Source: an uncultured Eubacteriales bacterium
GTDB lineage: Bacteria > Bacillota > Clostridia > Monoglobales > Monoglobaceae
Assembly (NCBI GenBank): GCA_905201285.1
Contig: CAJKNM010000087.1
Span: 1-6,600, forward strand
Length of the DNA: 6,600 nt
Direction of reading: 5' to 3'
Shown here: piece after piece, positions 1-4,944 of the stretch
Layout of the letters: every line of letters starts with the position of its first letter
How positions within the stretch are numbered: position 1 is the first letter of the stretch
Notes under the pieces: model-generated
What the model was told of the DNA's origin: nothing
Databases searched by the model: none
What the model saw: only the letters and a program-made list of their open reading frames with translations
Made by a program: the position numbers and the translations under genes

Positions 1-48
1 AAGTAAAACTGTAAATGGAGTTTCATACGTCATTAGCCAATAATTCAT
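1..48 (-). CDS. 5' end of an unidentified gene running off the left edge
   Basis: On the minus strand an ATG at 48-46 opens a frame that stays open to the window edge. It reads MNYWLMTYETPFTVLL (16 codons). An in-frame TGA lies three codons upstream (57-55), so this ATG is the natural first start. A possible ribosome binding site, AAGGA, has its AGGA at 64-61 (TCCT on the plus strand), about 12 nt from the ATG, which is longer than usual. A minus-strand promoter with a consensus -10 box lies about 90 bp upstream, and a terminator for the preceding gene lies beyond that, so this would be a separate transcription unit. Sixteen residues are too few to assign a family. It could be a third member of the row of minus-strand accessory genes to its right. 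Confidence 0.5.
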   Translation of the reverse strand, partial: MNYWLMTYETPFTVLL

Positions 49-89
49 AATTAATCACGTTCCTTTCTTTAGGCGTAAAACCAGTGAAA

Positions 90-105
90 AAAAATAATTA
101 TTTTT
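90..105. repeat. 16-bp AT-only palindrome in the leader of the left-edge gene
   Basis: AAAAATAATTATTTTT is a perfect inverted repeat with no spacer. It lies between the predicted promoter and the ATG of the left-edge gene. It could be a protein-binding site, but AT-rich palindromes also arise readily by chance in intergenic DNA of this composition. Confidence 0.35.
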
Positions 106-134
106 CCATGGTGTTTATGCAAAATATACAATCA

Positions 135-164
135 ATTATAAAATGGAAACAGTAGCCAAGTCAA
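135..164 (-). promoter_or_regulatory. Sigma-A-type promoter for the left-edge gene
   Basis: Read on the minus strand, TTGACT (164-159) is followed by an 18-nt spacer and a perfect TATAAT (140-135). Transcription would start near 128, giving a leader of about 80 nt before the ATG at 48. The leader contains a 16-bp AT-only palindrome (90-105). The promoter sits between the terminator of the 95-residue gene and the left-edge start codon, where an independent promoter is expected. Confidence 0.6.
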
Positions 165-217
165 CAAAAAAATGTGAAAATTGTGTGAAATATTTAGAAA
201 AAATGTAATAATATAAA

Positions 218-246
218 CAAAAGAAAAACTCCCTCCGAAGAGAGAG
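218..246 (-). terminator. Rho-independent terminator of the 95-residue gene
   Basis: On the minus strand the stem CTCTCTC (246-240) pairs with GAGGGAG (235-229) through seven pairs, one of them G-U. The loop is TTCG, closed by C-G, which is the extra-stable UUCG tetraloop. The stem is followed at once by TTTTTCTTTT. It lies about 35 nt past the TAA of the minus-strand gene ending at 282. This is a strong intrinsic terminator in that direction. Confidence 0.85.
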
Positions 247-281
247 AAAAAGATAGAATCTTTTTTATTTGGTTGTTTGCC

Positions 282-569
282 TTAATCGGGCAGACAACCT
301 GCCGCACCAGTCCAGGTCTCGCCGGAAAGGTTCACAGTCTTAGCCTCGCTATAACTATTATTAGAGGTATTGTAACGGTTCGTGAACATTCCGCTTGCAA
401 AGTACCATCCTTCGGGGAAGGTCAGGTACTTGGGATCAGTATCAGTGACAATCGTAATTTGTTCGCCACTCGACACCAGAGTAATTTTTCCACGGTTAAG
501 TGCCTCAAATATTCTGGTAGCAATCTCAATGGACAAGTCTGCGGTACGGACAATTTTATTTCTGCACAT
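282..569 (-). CDS. Orphan 95-residue protein of unknown function
   Basis: I do not recognise this protein. It is 95 residues long with no signal peptide and no membrane segment, so it is probably cytosolic. The first half (about 8-44) looks like a compact alpha/beta unit: a predicted helix (IEIATRIFEALNRG) followed by a strand pair (KITLVSS and QITIVTD). The second half is rich in Asn, Ser, Thr, Tyr and Trp (about 55-88) and ends in GCLPD. The only cysteines are at 2 and 92. The start at 569 is well supported by AGGAGG (581-576) spaced 6 nt from the ATG. The gene has a perfect consensus promoter and its own terminator, so it is a monocistronic unit intended to be expressed. The strong signals make it a real gene despite its size. 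Its role is unknown. An antitoxin, phage-derived or modified-peptide role would be speculation. Confidence 0.75.
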   Translation of the reverse strand: MCRNKIVRTADLSIEIATRIFEALNRGKITLVSSGEQITIVTDTDPKYLTFPEGWYFASGMFTNRYNTSNNSYSEAKTVNLSGETWTGAAGCLPD

Positions 570-575
570 TTTAAA

Positions 576-595
576 CCTCCTTAGGGCATACGCCC
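576..595 (-). promoter_or_regulatory. Strong ribosome binding site with an abutting hairpin
   Basis: The minus-strand sequence TAAGGAGGTTT (583-573) is an essentially perfect Shine-Dalgarno sequence, 6 nt from the ATG at 569. Immediately upstream, GGGC-GTAT-GCCC (595-584) can form a 4-bp GC hairpin ending next to it. The hairpin may keep the leader open or modulate initiation. That role is inferred. Confidence 0.6.
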
Positions 596-642
596 TCTGT
601 GCAGGGTTGATACACGATGGTGTAATAAAACACCGTATTTAC

Positions 643-671
643 ATTATAATAAATTTACATAATATTGTCAA
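643..671 (-). promoter_or_regulatory. Perfect consensus promoter of the 95-residue gene, with operator-like repeats
   Basis: On the minus strand TTGACA (671-666), a 17-nt spacer and TATAAT (648-643) match the sigma-A consensus at all twelve positions. The start point would be near 636, giving a leader of about 67 nt. On the plus strand the octamer ATTTACAT occurs at 637-644 and 653-660, that is, across the -10 box and inside the spacer, 16 bp apart. A third TTTACA lies at 688-693, inside the palindrome GTAAATTATTTAC (680-692) just upstream of the -35 box. A promoter this strong surrounded by repeats is typical of one held down by a repressor, but no regulator is encoded nearby. Confidence 0.8.
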
Positions 672-679
672 TAATAGAA

Positions 680-692
680 GTAAATTATTTAC
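680..692. repeat. 13-bp palindrome upstream of the 95-residue gene's promoter
   Basis: GTAAAT-T-ATTTAC is a perfect inverted repeat centred on 686, nine bases from the -35 box of the minus-strand promoter. Its half-site TTTAC recurs in the promoter spacer and at the -10 box. It may be an operator or activator site. Confidence 0.45.
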
Positions 693-716
693 AAAAAAAG
701 AACCCTCTTACGAGGG
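693..716 (-). terminator. Rho-independent terminator of the 274-residue gene
   Basis: On the minus strand CCCTC (716-712), loop GTAA, GAGGG (707-703) is followed by TT, C and then seven Ts (699-693). GTAA is a stable GNRA tetraloop. An outer pair, AAAAAAGA (694-701) with TCTTTTTT (727-734), encloses the hairpin, so a longer structure and some activity in the other direction are possible. The element lies about 50 nt past the stop of the gene ending at 769 and directly upstream of the next promoter. Confidence 0.8.
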
Positions 717-768
717 AAAGAATAGCTCTTTTTTGTAGGCTCAATCAGCCTAATTGTGTGAGTCAGTG

Positions 769-1593
769 TTAAAAATGCTGTTGATATTTGTTTACAAACC
801 AACTTCCGAGATCATTACCAAATTTCCAACTTTGTACAAGAAGTGTTATGGCACATGAAAATGTTGCAAAATCAATGCAATCCATGTTACCAGAATTTAT
901 CGCAATGTCAGCAACATATGAAAATGGTTTGTCACAACGCCCATATAAATACTGAATCCATTTGGCAAATCGTTTGGCAAATGGAATTGCACTTGCGTAT
1001 AATCCGGCACTTTCAGGGTAGTTAAGTAGTTGCTCCCAATGTTGCCAAAGAGCTTTAGCTTCTTGGTTTTTAAAAAGCAAATCAGTATTCTCAGAAATTT
1101 GATGAATTTTAGTCTGCACAACATAGGAACGGTAAGCTTTCTTTACAAATTCCTTTTTAGACAGGCCAAGGTCTCCAAAATAAATCCAAGGCAGTGTCCT
1201 TATGGTACGGTAGTTCTTACTTTTGGAAAATCTACATGCAGCCCGGTATGCCGGGATAAAGTCGCCCTTGTTGTGATGAGTGACTAGTACAATAGTTCCA
1301 TTGATGACAACACGAATTCCGATAAAAGGCGTATCAGGTGAAACATCAAATGCTTTGAATAGAACTTTTTTAAAGTTCGATTTCTTTTCGAAGCATCCTT
1401 CAATTAATTCTCCGAGAGTCTCCAAAGAATTAAAAGAGTATGTAACGATAGTAGCAATTCCATCGCTGAAATCGTACACAAACCATTTTGCCTTGTAAGG
1501 GGAAAATTCGTTCCATACTGTGACCACCGGGGTTGGGCACCAGTACACATGCACTGGTGGTGCTAGAAAATATAATTTCGCATTTGTAACCAT
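769..1593 (-). CDS. Orphan 274-residue protein of unknown function
   Basis: I do not recognise a family. The protein has no signal peptide and no clear transmembrane helix. It is rich in aromatic residues, with nine Trp (18, 27, 37, 136, 183, 186, 212, 256, 265), and has six Cys (19, 67, 120, 220, 239, 247) not arranged as zinc-finger pairs. The first 110 residues alternate strand-like segments (AKWFVYDFSDGIATIVTY, IGIRVVINGTIVLVTHHN). The rest appears mostly helical with a basic stretch at about 122-132 and a hydrophobic segment at about 244-254. The start at 1593 is supported by AGGAGG (1608-1603) 9 nt upstream, and the gene has its own promoter and terminator. Base composition is AT-richer than in the core genes to the right, and the gene reads divergently from them, which is compatible with acquisition by transfer. 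A phage, defence or mobile-element origin is possible but unproven. Confidence 0.75.
   Translation of the reverse strand: MVTNAKLYFLAPPVHVYWCPTPVVTVWNEFSPYKAKWFVYDFSDGIATIVTYSFNSLETLGELIEGCFEKKSNFKKVLFKAFDVSPDTPFIGIRVVINGTIVLVTHHNKGDFIPAYRAACRFSKSKNYRTIRTLPWIYFGDLGLSKKEFVKKAYRSYVVQTKIHQISENTDLLFKNQEAKALWQHWEQLLNYPESAGLYASAIPFAKRFAKWIQYLYGRCDKPFSYVADIAINSGNMDCIDFATFSCAITLLVQSWKFGNDLGSWFVNKYQQHF
1538..1559. repeat. Inverted repeat inside the 5' part of the 274-residue gene
   Basis: CACCAGT (1538-1544) and ACTGGTG (1553-1559) are perfect inverted copies separated by 8 nt. The adjoining ACCACC (1523-1528) can pair alternatively with GGTGGT (1557-1562). In the minus-strand mRNA this falls at roughly codons 12-19 and could form a hairpin early in the message. 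It may be incidental to coding for Pro, Val and Trp. Confidence 0.4.
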
Positions 1594-1599
1594 AGAAAG

Positions 1600-1610
1600 A
1601 AACCTCCTTA
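1600..1610 (-). promoter_or_regulatory. Shine-Dalgarno of the 274-residue gene, identical block to its neighbour
   Basis: TAAGGAGGTTT (1610-1600 on the minus strand) is a full anti-16S match placed 9 nt from the ATG at 1593, fixing this start. The same 11 bases occur at 583-573 before the 95-residue gene. Confidence 0.8.
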
Positions 1611-1648
1611 TGTATGGCTCACTGACAAAATATATACGGACAAAGAAA

Positions 1649-1677
1649 ATTATAACATAGATTTACATAATTATCAA
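1649..1677 (-). promoter_or_regulatory. Promoter of the 274-residue gene
   Basis: On the minus strand TTGATA (1677-1672), a 17-nt spacer and TATAAT (1654-1649) give a near-perfect sigma-A promoter, with a start near 1642 and a leader of about 49 nt. Next to the -35 box the plus strand reads ATTTACATAAT (1661-1671), identical to 653-663 at the other minus-strand promoter and shifted by 2 bp relative to the -35 box. This suggests common regulation or common descent of the two control regions. Confidence 0.75.
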
Positions 1678-1719
1678 CTAAATGAAAACAAAAAAGAAAA
1701 TAAGGAAAAAGGTGTAACA

Positions 1720-2397
1720 ATGAATAAAAAAACTGTAAGAATAATCGCGTTGGTTATCGCGGCATTGCTTGTATTGGGTATTGCCGGGCCGTTTGCATAC
1801 ATGGTTTTTTCGGCGCCGGCTGACAATGCGGCTTTGGGTGAGATAGACAGACAAATCGGTTCGGTTCAGAACGAAATCGACGAGCTTAACACTCAGATAA
1901 ATGAGGTATCGGATAGGGTAAGGAAGCTGGATTCCGACGCAAAGGAATATGATAAAAAAGCCGGTGAGCTTCAAAAAAAGCTTGAAGCGGCAGAGAGACT
2001 TGAAAACGGTTACAGCGAGGAGAGCGAAAAACGTTTCAGGACAATGTGCGAAAAGGGAAGCGTCTCATACCTTGACATAATATTTTCGGCAAGGAGCCTG
2101 ACGGATTTTGCTGACAGAATAGTGACAGCGAGAGAGCTCGCCGACTATGACAGACGGGTTATGAATTCGATGAAGTCAGTCAAAGAAAAAATTGCCCGCG
2201 CAAAGGCCGACAGCGACGCGGCTGTTTCAGAACAGCAGAAAAACAGGGCTGAACTTTCGGCCGCGAGGGAAGACCTTGAAAAGAAAAAGGCAGAGCGAAG
2301 CGAGAAACTGAAACAGCTTGAAAATGATGAGAAAGCATATCGTTTTTATTCAAACTCGGATAACAGATCAGAAGGTTCCAGCGGTTCTGACCGATAA
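1720..2397 (+). CDS. Membrane-anchored coiled-coil protein, PcsB/EnvC-like N-terminal domain without a peptidase domain
   Basis: The 225-residue protein begins with a short basic stretch and a hydrophobic helix (about 7-30) that would anchor it in the membrane with the rest outside. A long coiled coil follows (about 37-97), then the segment RFRTMCEKGSVSYLDIIFSA through about residue 134, then a second coiled coil (about 138-205) and a Ser/Asn-rich tail. The central pattern (a GSVSYLDIIF-type motif followed by SLTDFADRI) and the two flanking coiled coils are what I know from the N-terminal domain of PcsB, CwlO and EnvC-type murein hydrolases and activators, which dock on FtsX. Those proteins normally continue into a CHAP, NlpC/P60 or M23/LytM domain. 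Here the protein stops after the linker-like tail. The start at 1720 follows AAAGGTG with a 5-nt gap. No clear plus-strand promoter is visible upstream. The neighbouring S41 protease fits the clostridial ftsEX-hydrolase-ctpA arrangement, with ftsEX not in view. Confidence 0.75.
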   Translation: MNKKTVRIIALVIAALLVLGIAGPFAYMVFSAPADNAALGEIDRQIGSVQNEIDELNTQINEVSDRVRKLDSDAKEYDKKAGELQKKLEAAERLENGYSEESEKRFRTMCEKGSVSYLDIIFSARSLTDFADRIVTARELADYDRRVMNSMKSVKEKIARAKADSDAAVSEQQKNRAELSAAREDLEKKKAERSEKLKQLENDEKAYRFYSNSDNRSEGSSGSDR

Positions 2398-2408
2398 ATG
2401 GGCGTAAT

Positions 2409-2445
2409 AATCTCTTATCATTCCTTGCCCTGCCGATAAGAGATT
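2409..2445 (+). terminator. Hairpin between the coiled-coil gene and the protease gene (terminator or attenuator)
   Basis: AATCTCTTATC (2409-2419) and GATAAGAGATT (2435-2445) form a perfect 11-bp stem with a 15-nt loop. The stem is AT-rich, and the tail that follows (TTCATTATTATTT) is only broken T-rich, so termination is probably partial. It lies 12 nt past the stop of the coiled-coil gene. I see no convincing new promoter before the protease gene, so read-through is likely, with the hairpin lowering expression or protecting the upstream message. Confidence 0.6.
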
Positions 2446-2491
2446 TTCATTATTATTTGTGCCGACGCAGGGCGGCGGAATGGAGATTATT

Positions 2492-3667
2492 ATGTATATA
2501 AAGAAATCAAGACTAATAACAGGAAGCATAGTAATCGTCTTGGTAACGGCGATTCTGACGGCAGGACTTATGAACCCTTTCGGGTTTACACATTTGGCTC
2601 AGTTTGTTAAGGTCGGCGTTGTTTCTAAGGTAATCGATAATATGTACTATGAGGATGTTGACAAGGATGAGGCGGCAAATATGGCGATTGCGGGTATCGC
2701 CGCGTCAACCGGTGACCCATATACGCGGTATCTATGGGGAGATACGGCCAAGCAGTATATGGAAGAGGTCGAGGGAAACTATTGCGGCGTCGGTCTTTAT
2801 ATAGAAAATGATACCAAAGAGAACCTTATTTCTGTTGTCTCGGCAATCGCAGGAAGTCCGGCCGAAGCCGCAGGAATCACAACTAATGATAAGATAGTGG
2901 CAATCGACGGACAGAATTATACCGGCGAACAGCTTTCCGAGGCGGCGTCGTATATGCGCGGTGAGGAAGGAACCGATGTTACGCTGACGATTCGCACGGC
3001 GGCAGACGGACAGACAAAGGATGTCAAGCTGACAAGAGGAAGAATCGAGCTTGAAAGCGTCAGCGGCGAAATGCTTGACAACAATATCGGATATATCAGT
3101 ATAACCCAGTTCACCGAAAATGTTTCTCAAAAGGTCGAACAAAAGTGCAGGGAGTTTAAAGATATGAAGGGGCTTATCATAGACCTTCGGAACAACCCGG
3201 GCGGCATCCTTGATGAAGGAGTAAACACGGCCGGACTTTTCTTAAACAACGGCGACGTGGTTACGTATACGCTGAACAAAAGGGGAAAGAGAGAGGATTA
3301 TAAGGTCGATAAGGGTGAAACGGGAAGAACGTATGATGTTCCCATCGTTATTTTGATAAACGGTGGAAGCGCCTCGGCGAGCGAGGTTATGACAGGAGCG
3401 TTGTCATCGTACAAAAAGGCGACAATCATAGGCGAAAAAAGCTATGGTAAGGGTATCGTTCAAAGCGTAATGGGAATGGGCAATGACGGAATCTTATCTG
3501 TTACTGTTGCACGGTATTACACGCCGGACGGCGAGTGTATTCACGGAACAGGTATAGAGCCTGATATAAAAGTCGAGATGGACGCCGAAAAGACAGCGCG
3601 GCTCAGTGCACTTGATAAGTCACAGGATGACCAGCTTAAAGCGGCAATAGATTATCTTAATAAATAG
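2492..3667 (+). CDS. ctpA: S41-family C-terminal processing protease (CtpA/CtpB type)
   Basis: This is a membrane-anchored serine protease of 391 residues that cleaves extracytoplasmic substrates, usually from their C-termini. From the chosen start the order is: a hydrophobic anchor (about 7-26), an N-terminal helical region, a PDZ domain (about 92-184, opening with NYCGVGLYIE), and the S41 core with GYISITQF (200-207) and LRNNPGG (232-238). The catalytic Ser295 lies in NGGSASASE and Lys320 in YGKGIVQ, 25 residues apart as in other family members; Gln324 is also present. All active-site residues are intact. I place the start at ATG 2492, preceded by GGAG with a 6-nt gap. The frame is open from a GTG at 2459 and an ATG at 2480, but these lack a good ribosome binding site and would add hydrophilic residues before the anchor. 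In Bacillus, CtpB acts in the SpoIVFA-sigma-K checkpoint. Here the PcsB-like neighbour suggests a cell-wall role. The substrate is unknown. Confidence 0.93.
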   Translation: MYIKKSRLITGSIVIVLVTAILTAGLMNPFGFTHLAQFVKVGVVSKVIDNMYYEDVDKDEAANMAIAGIAASTGDPYTRYLWGDTAKQYMEEVEGNYCGVGLYIENDTKENLISVVSAIAGSPAEAAGITTNDKIVAIDGQNYTGEQLSEAASYMRGEEGTDVTLTIRTAADGQTKDVKLTRGRIELESVSGEMLDNNIGYISITQFTENVSQKVEQKCREFKDMKGLIIDLRNNPGGILDEGVNTAGLFLNNGDVVTYTLNKRGKREDYKVDKGETGRTYDVPIVILINGGSASASEVMTGALSSYKKATIIGEKSYGKGIVQSVMGMGNDGILSVTVARYYTPDGECIHGTGIEPDIKVEMDAEKTARLSALDKSQDDQLKAAIDYLNK

Positions 3668-4374
3668 TGAAGAGTATAGGAATTATCACGGTGCAAAAGA
3701 GTGAGGTATCCCTTATAAAAAAACTGTTTTGTCCGGCTGAGCTTGCCGATGAATTCGGAGAGCGGCCGCACTTTGCCGTTGCGGCAATACCGCCGCACTG
3801 CGACGGCAGATGGAGAAAACGCAGCATCAAAGCCGCAAGAAGGCTTCTTGAAAAACGCGGAGTGGATTTCATTGTTTTTGATAGGCTGTGCGAGAGTGAA
3901 GCAGCTTGTGATGAGTGTAAAATCAAGCCGTCTCGAATATTTGATGCGTATGCGTTCGCATATAAAAGGTTCACTAAAAACCGCGTATTGAATCGTGTTG
4001 ATATATTTGACAGGAAACTCGATGCGGTGACCGGCCAAAGACTGTGTGAAATAGCGAAAGGTGTAAGGAACATATACCTTCATACAGAGAAAATCACAGA
4101 ATTTGAAAAAGAGGCAGAAGAAATTTTTAGCGAGTATGGTCTTTGGATAGAATGTGATGACCGTATGAAAAGTACAGATAAAAAGGACGCATTGATTGAT
4201 GTTGACAGAGGATTTGTGCGAATAGGTGATTTCCTGATAGACGGAGTTGTGTATTCGTGTGATGGACTAAAATATGATATAAGCATAGAAGAGATAGTTG
4301 ATAAGCTCGGAAGCGATGATTGTTTTGAGATAAAAAGTTGGAAATCAGGCAAAAATATGCTTGAAATAAGTTGA
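3667..4374 (+). CDS. Conserved-looking protein of unknown function, coupled to ctpA
   Basis: I do not recognise a named family for this 235-residue protein. It starts at GTG 3667, whose first base is the last base of the ctpA stop (TAGTG), with no clear Shine-Dalgarno. Translation therefore probably depends on ribosomes finishing ctpA. No signal peptide or membrane segment is visible. The N-terminus has a strand (IGIITVQ), a basic helical region with WRKRSIKAARRLLEKRG (49-65), a strand VDFIVFD (66-72), and four cysteines near 22, 75, 81 and 84. Near 132-164 the pattern VRNIYLHT, helix EFEKEAEEIFSEYG, then LWIECDD resembles the strand-helix-strand of a Rossmann-like nucleotide-binding fold, such as the dehydrogenase superfamily with shikimate dehydrogenase-like C-terminal halves. 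This is an inference from pattern only, as no glycine-rich loop is evident. The C-terminal 50 residues include strands FVRIGDFLIDGVVYS and an acidic helix. An envelope-related or sporulation role is possible from the neighbours. Confidence 0.85.
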   Translation: MKSIGIITVQKSEVSLIKKLFCPAELADEFGERPHFAVAAIPPHCDGRWRKRSIKAARRLLEKRGVDFIVFDRLCESEAACDECKIKPSRIFDAYAFAYKRFTKNRVLNRVDIFDRKLDAVTGQRLCEIAKGVRNIYLHTEKITEFEKEAEEIFSEYGLWIECDDRMKSTDKKDALIDVDRGFVRIGDFLIDGVVYSCDGLKYDISIEEIVDKLGSDDCFEIKSWKSGKNMLEIS

Positions 4375-4399
4375 CAATTAATAATAGTTATATTATAAT
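4371..4399 (+). promoter_or_regulatory. Perfect consensus sigma-A promoter of greA-lysS, overlapping the upstream stop codon
   Basis: TTGACA (4371-4376), exactly 17 nt, then TATAAT (4394-4399). All twelve consensus bases match. The TGA stop of the preceding gene (4372-4374) lies inside the -35 box, so the two elements are fused. Transcription would start near 4406, leaving a leader of about 56 nt before greA. The greA-lysS pair thus has its own strong, probably constitutive promoter separate from the ctpA unit. Confidence 0.88.
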
Positions 4400-4417
4400 T
4401 ATAAGATAGGTGTATTG

Positions 4418-4431
4418 CCGTACTCTTACGG
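4418..4431 (+). promoter_or_regulatory. Short hairpin in the greA leader
   Basis: CCGTA (4418-4422), loop CTCT, TACGG (4427-4431) form a 5-bp stem just after the predicted transcription start. An additional G-U pair is possible, and TTTAT follows. It may stabilise the 5' end or act as a weak pause or attenuation site. The stem is too short for confident terminator status. Confidence 0.4.
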
Positions 4432-4461
4432 TTTATAATGCGAGAGAAAGGATAAGATAAT

Positions 4462-4944
4462 ATGGAAAGTAAGAAAATTACATTGACCACCGACGGTCTT
4501 AAAAAGCTTGAAGATGAACTGGAATACCTTAAAACCAAAAAGCGTAAAGAGGTATCTGAAAAGATAAAAGTTGCGCTTGGCTTCGGTGACCTTTCCGAGA
4601 ACTCTGAGTACGATGAGGCAAAGAACGAACAGGCTCAGGTTGAACTTCGTATAAACGAGCTTGAAAATATGCTTAAAAACGTTGAGGTTATCGGTGATGA
4701 CGATATAGACAGAACGAAGGTTGGTATAGGAACAAGGGTTAAGATTCTTGATGTCGAGTTCAATGACGAAGAATGGTATACAATCGTCGGTTCGACCGAG
4801 GCGGATCCGACAAGTGATGAGAACAAGACTATATCAAATGAATGTCCGCTCTTTATGGCTATGAAGGGTAAGGGTGTCGGTGATACCGCTGTTCTGGACA
4901 CTGCTGACGGTCCGATTGAATATAAGATTTTGGCTATTGAATAA
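4462..4944 (+). CDS. greA: Transcription elongation factor GreA
   Basis: GreA binds the secondary channel of RNA polymerase and stimulates cleavage of the 3' end of backtracked RNA, freeing stalled complexes. The 160-residue length is close to the family's usual 158. The N-terminal coiled coil (about 8-75) carries the tip motif GDLSENSEYDEAK, with the two acidic residues Asp43 and Glu46 that position the catalytic magnesium. The C-terminal FKBP-like globular domain (about 80-160) includes VGIGTRVKILD, EEWYTIVGSTEADP and the closing GPIEYKILAIE. The start is supported by GAAAGGA (4446-4452) 9 nt from the ATG. It is the first gene after the perfect promoter and is followed 47 nt later by lysS, an arrangement known from other Bacillota. 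Nothing unusual is seen in the protein. Confidence 0.97.
   Translation: MESKKITLTTDGLKKLEDELEYLKTKKRKEVSEKIKVALGFGDLSENSEYDEAKNEQAQVELRINELENMLKNVEVIGDDDIDRTKVGIGTRVKILDVEFNDEEWYTIVGSTEADPTSDENKTISNECPLFMAMKGKGVGDTAVLDTADGPIEYKILAIE

Noticed and set aside
282..569. The 95-residue protein as a modified-peptide (RiPP) precursor.
   Set aside because: It has only two cysteines, no recognisable leader or cleavage motif, and no modification enzyme or transporter nearby.
273..738. Plus-strand open frames of 103 and 118 residues across the 95-residue gene.
   Set aside because: They lack ribosome binding sites and run through the minus-strand gene's leader, promoter and terminator signals.
1..1680. 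Left part as an insertion sequence or integrated element with defined ends.
   Set aside because: No transposase, integrase, terminal inverted repeats or target duplications are visible. Only the AT-richer composition and the promoter and ribosome-site repeats hint at transfer.
2459..2491. Longer protease start at GTG 2459 or ATG 2480.
   Set aside because: Neither has a good Shine-Dalgarno, and the extra residues precede the membrane anchor. ATG 2492 has GGAG 6 nt upstream.
3652..4083. Minus-strand open frames of 138-143 residues opposite the 235-residue gene, and similar frames opposite ctpA, greA and lysS.
   Set aside because: No ribosome binding sites or promoters, Ser/Leu/Ile-rich shadow composition, and the plus-strand genes are clearly coding.
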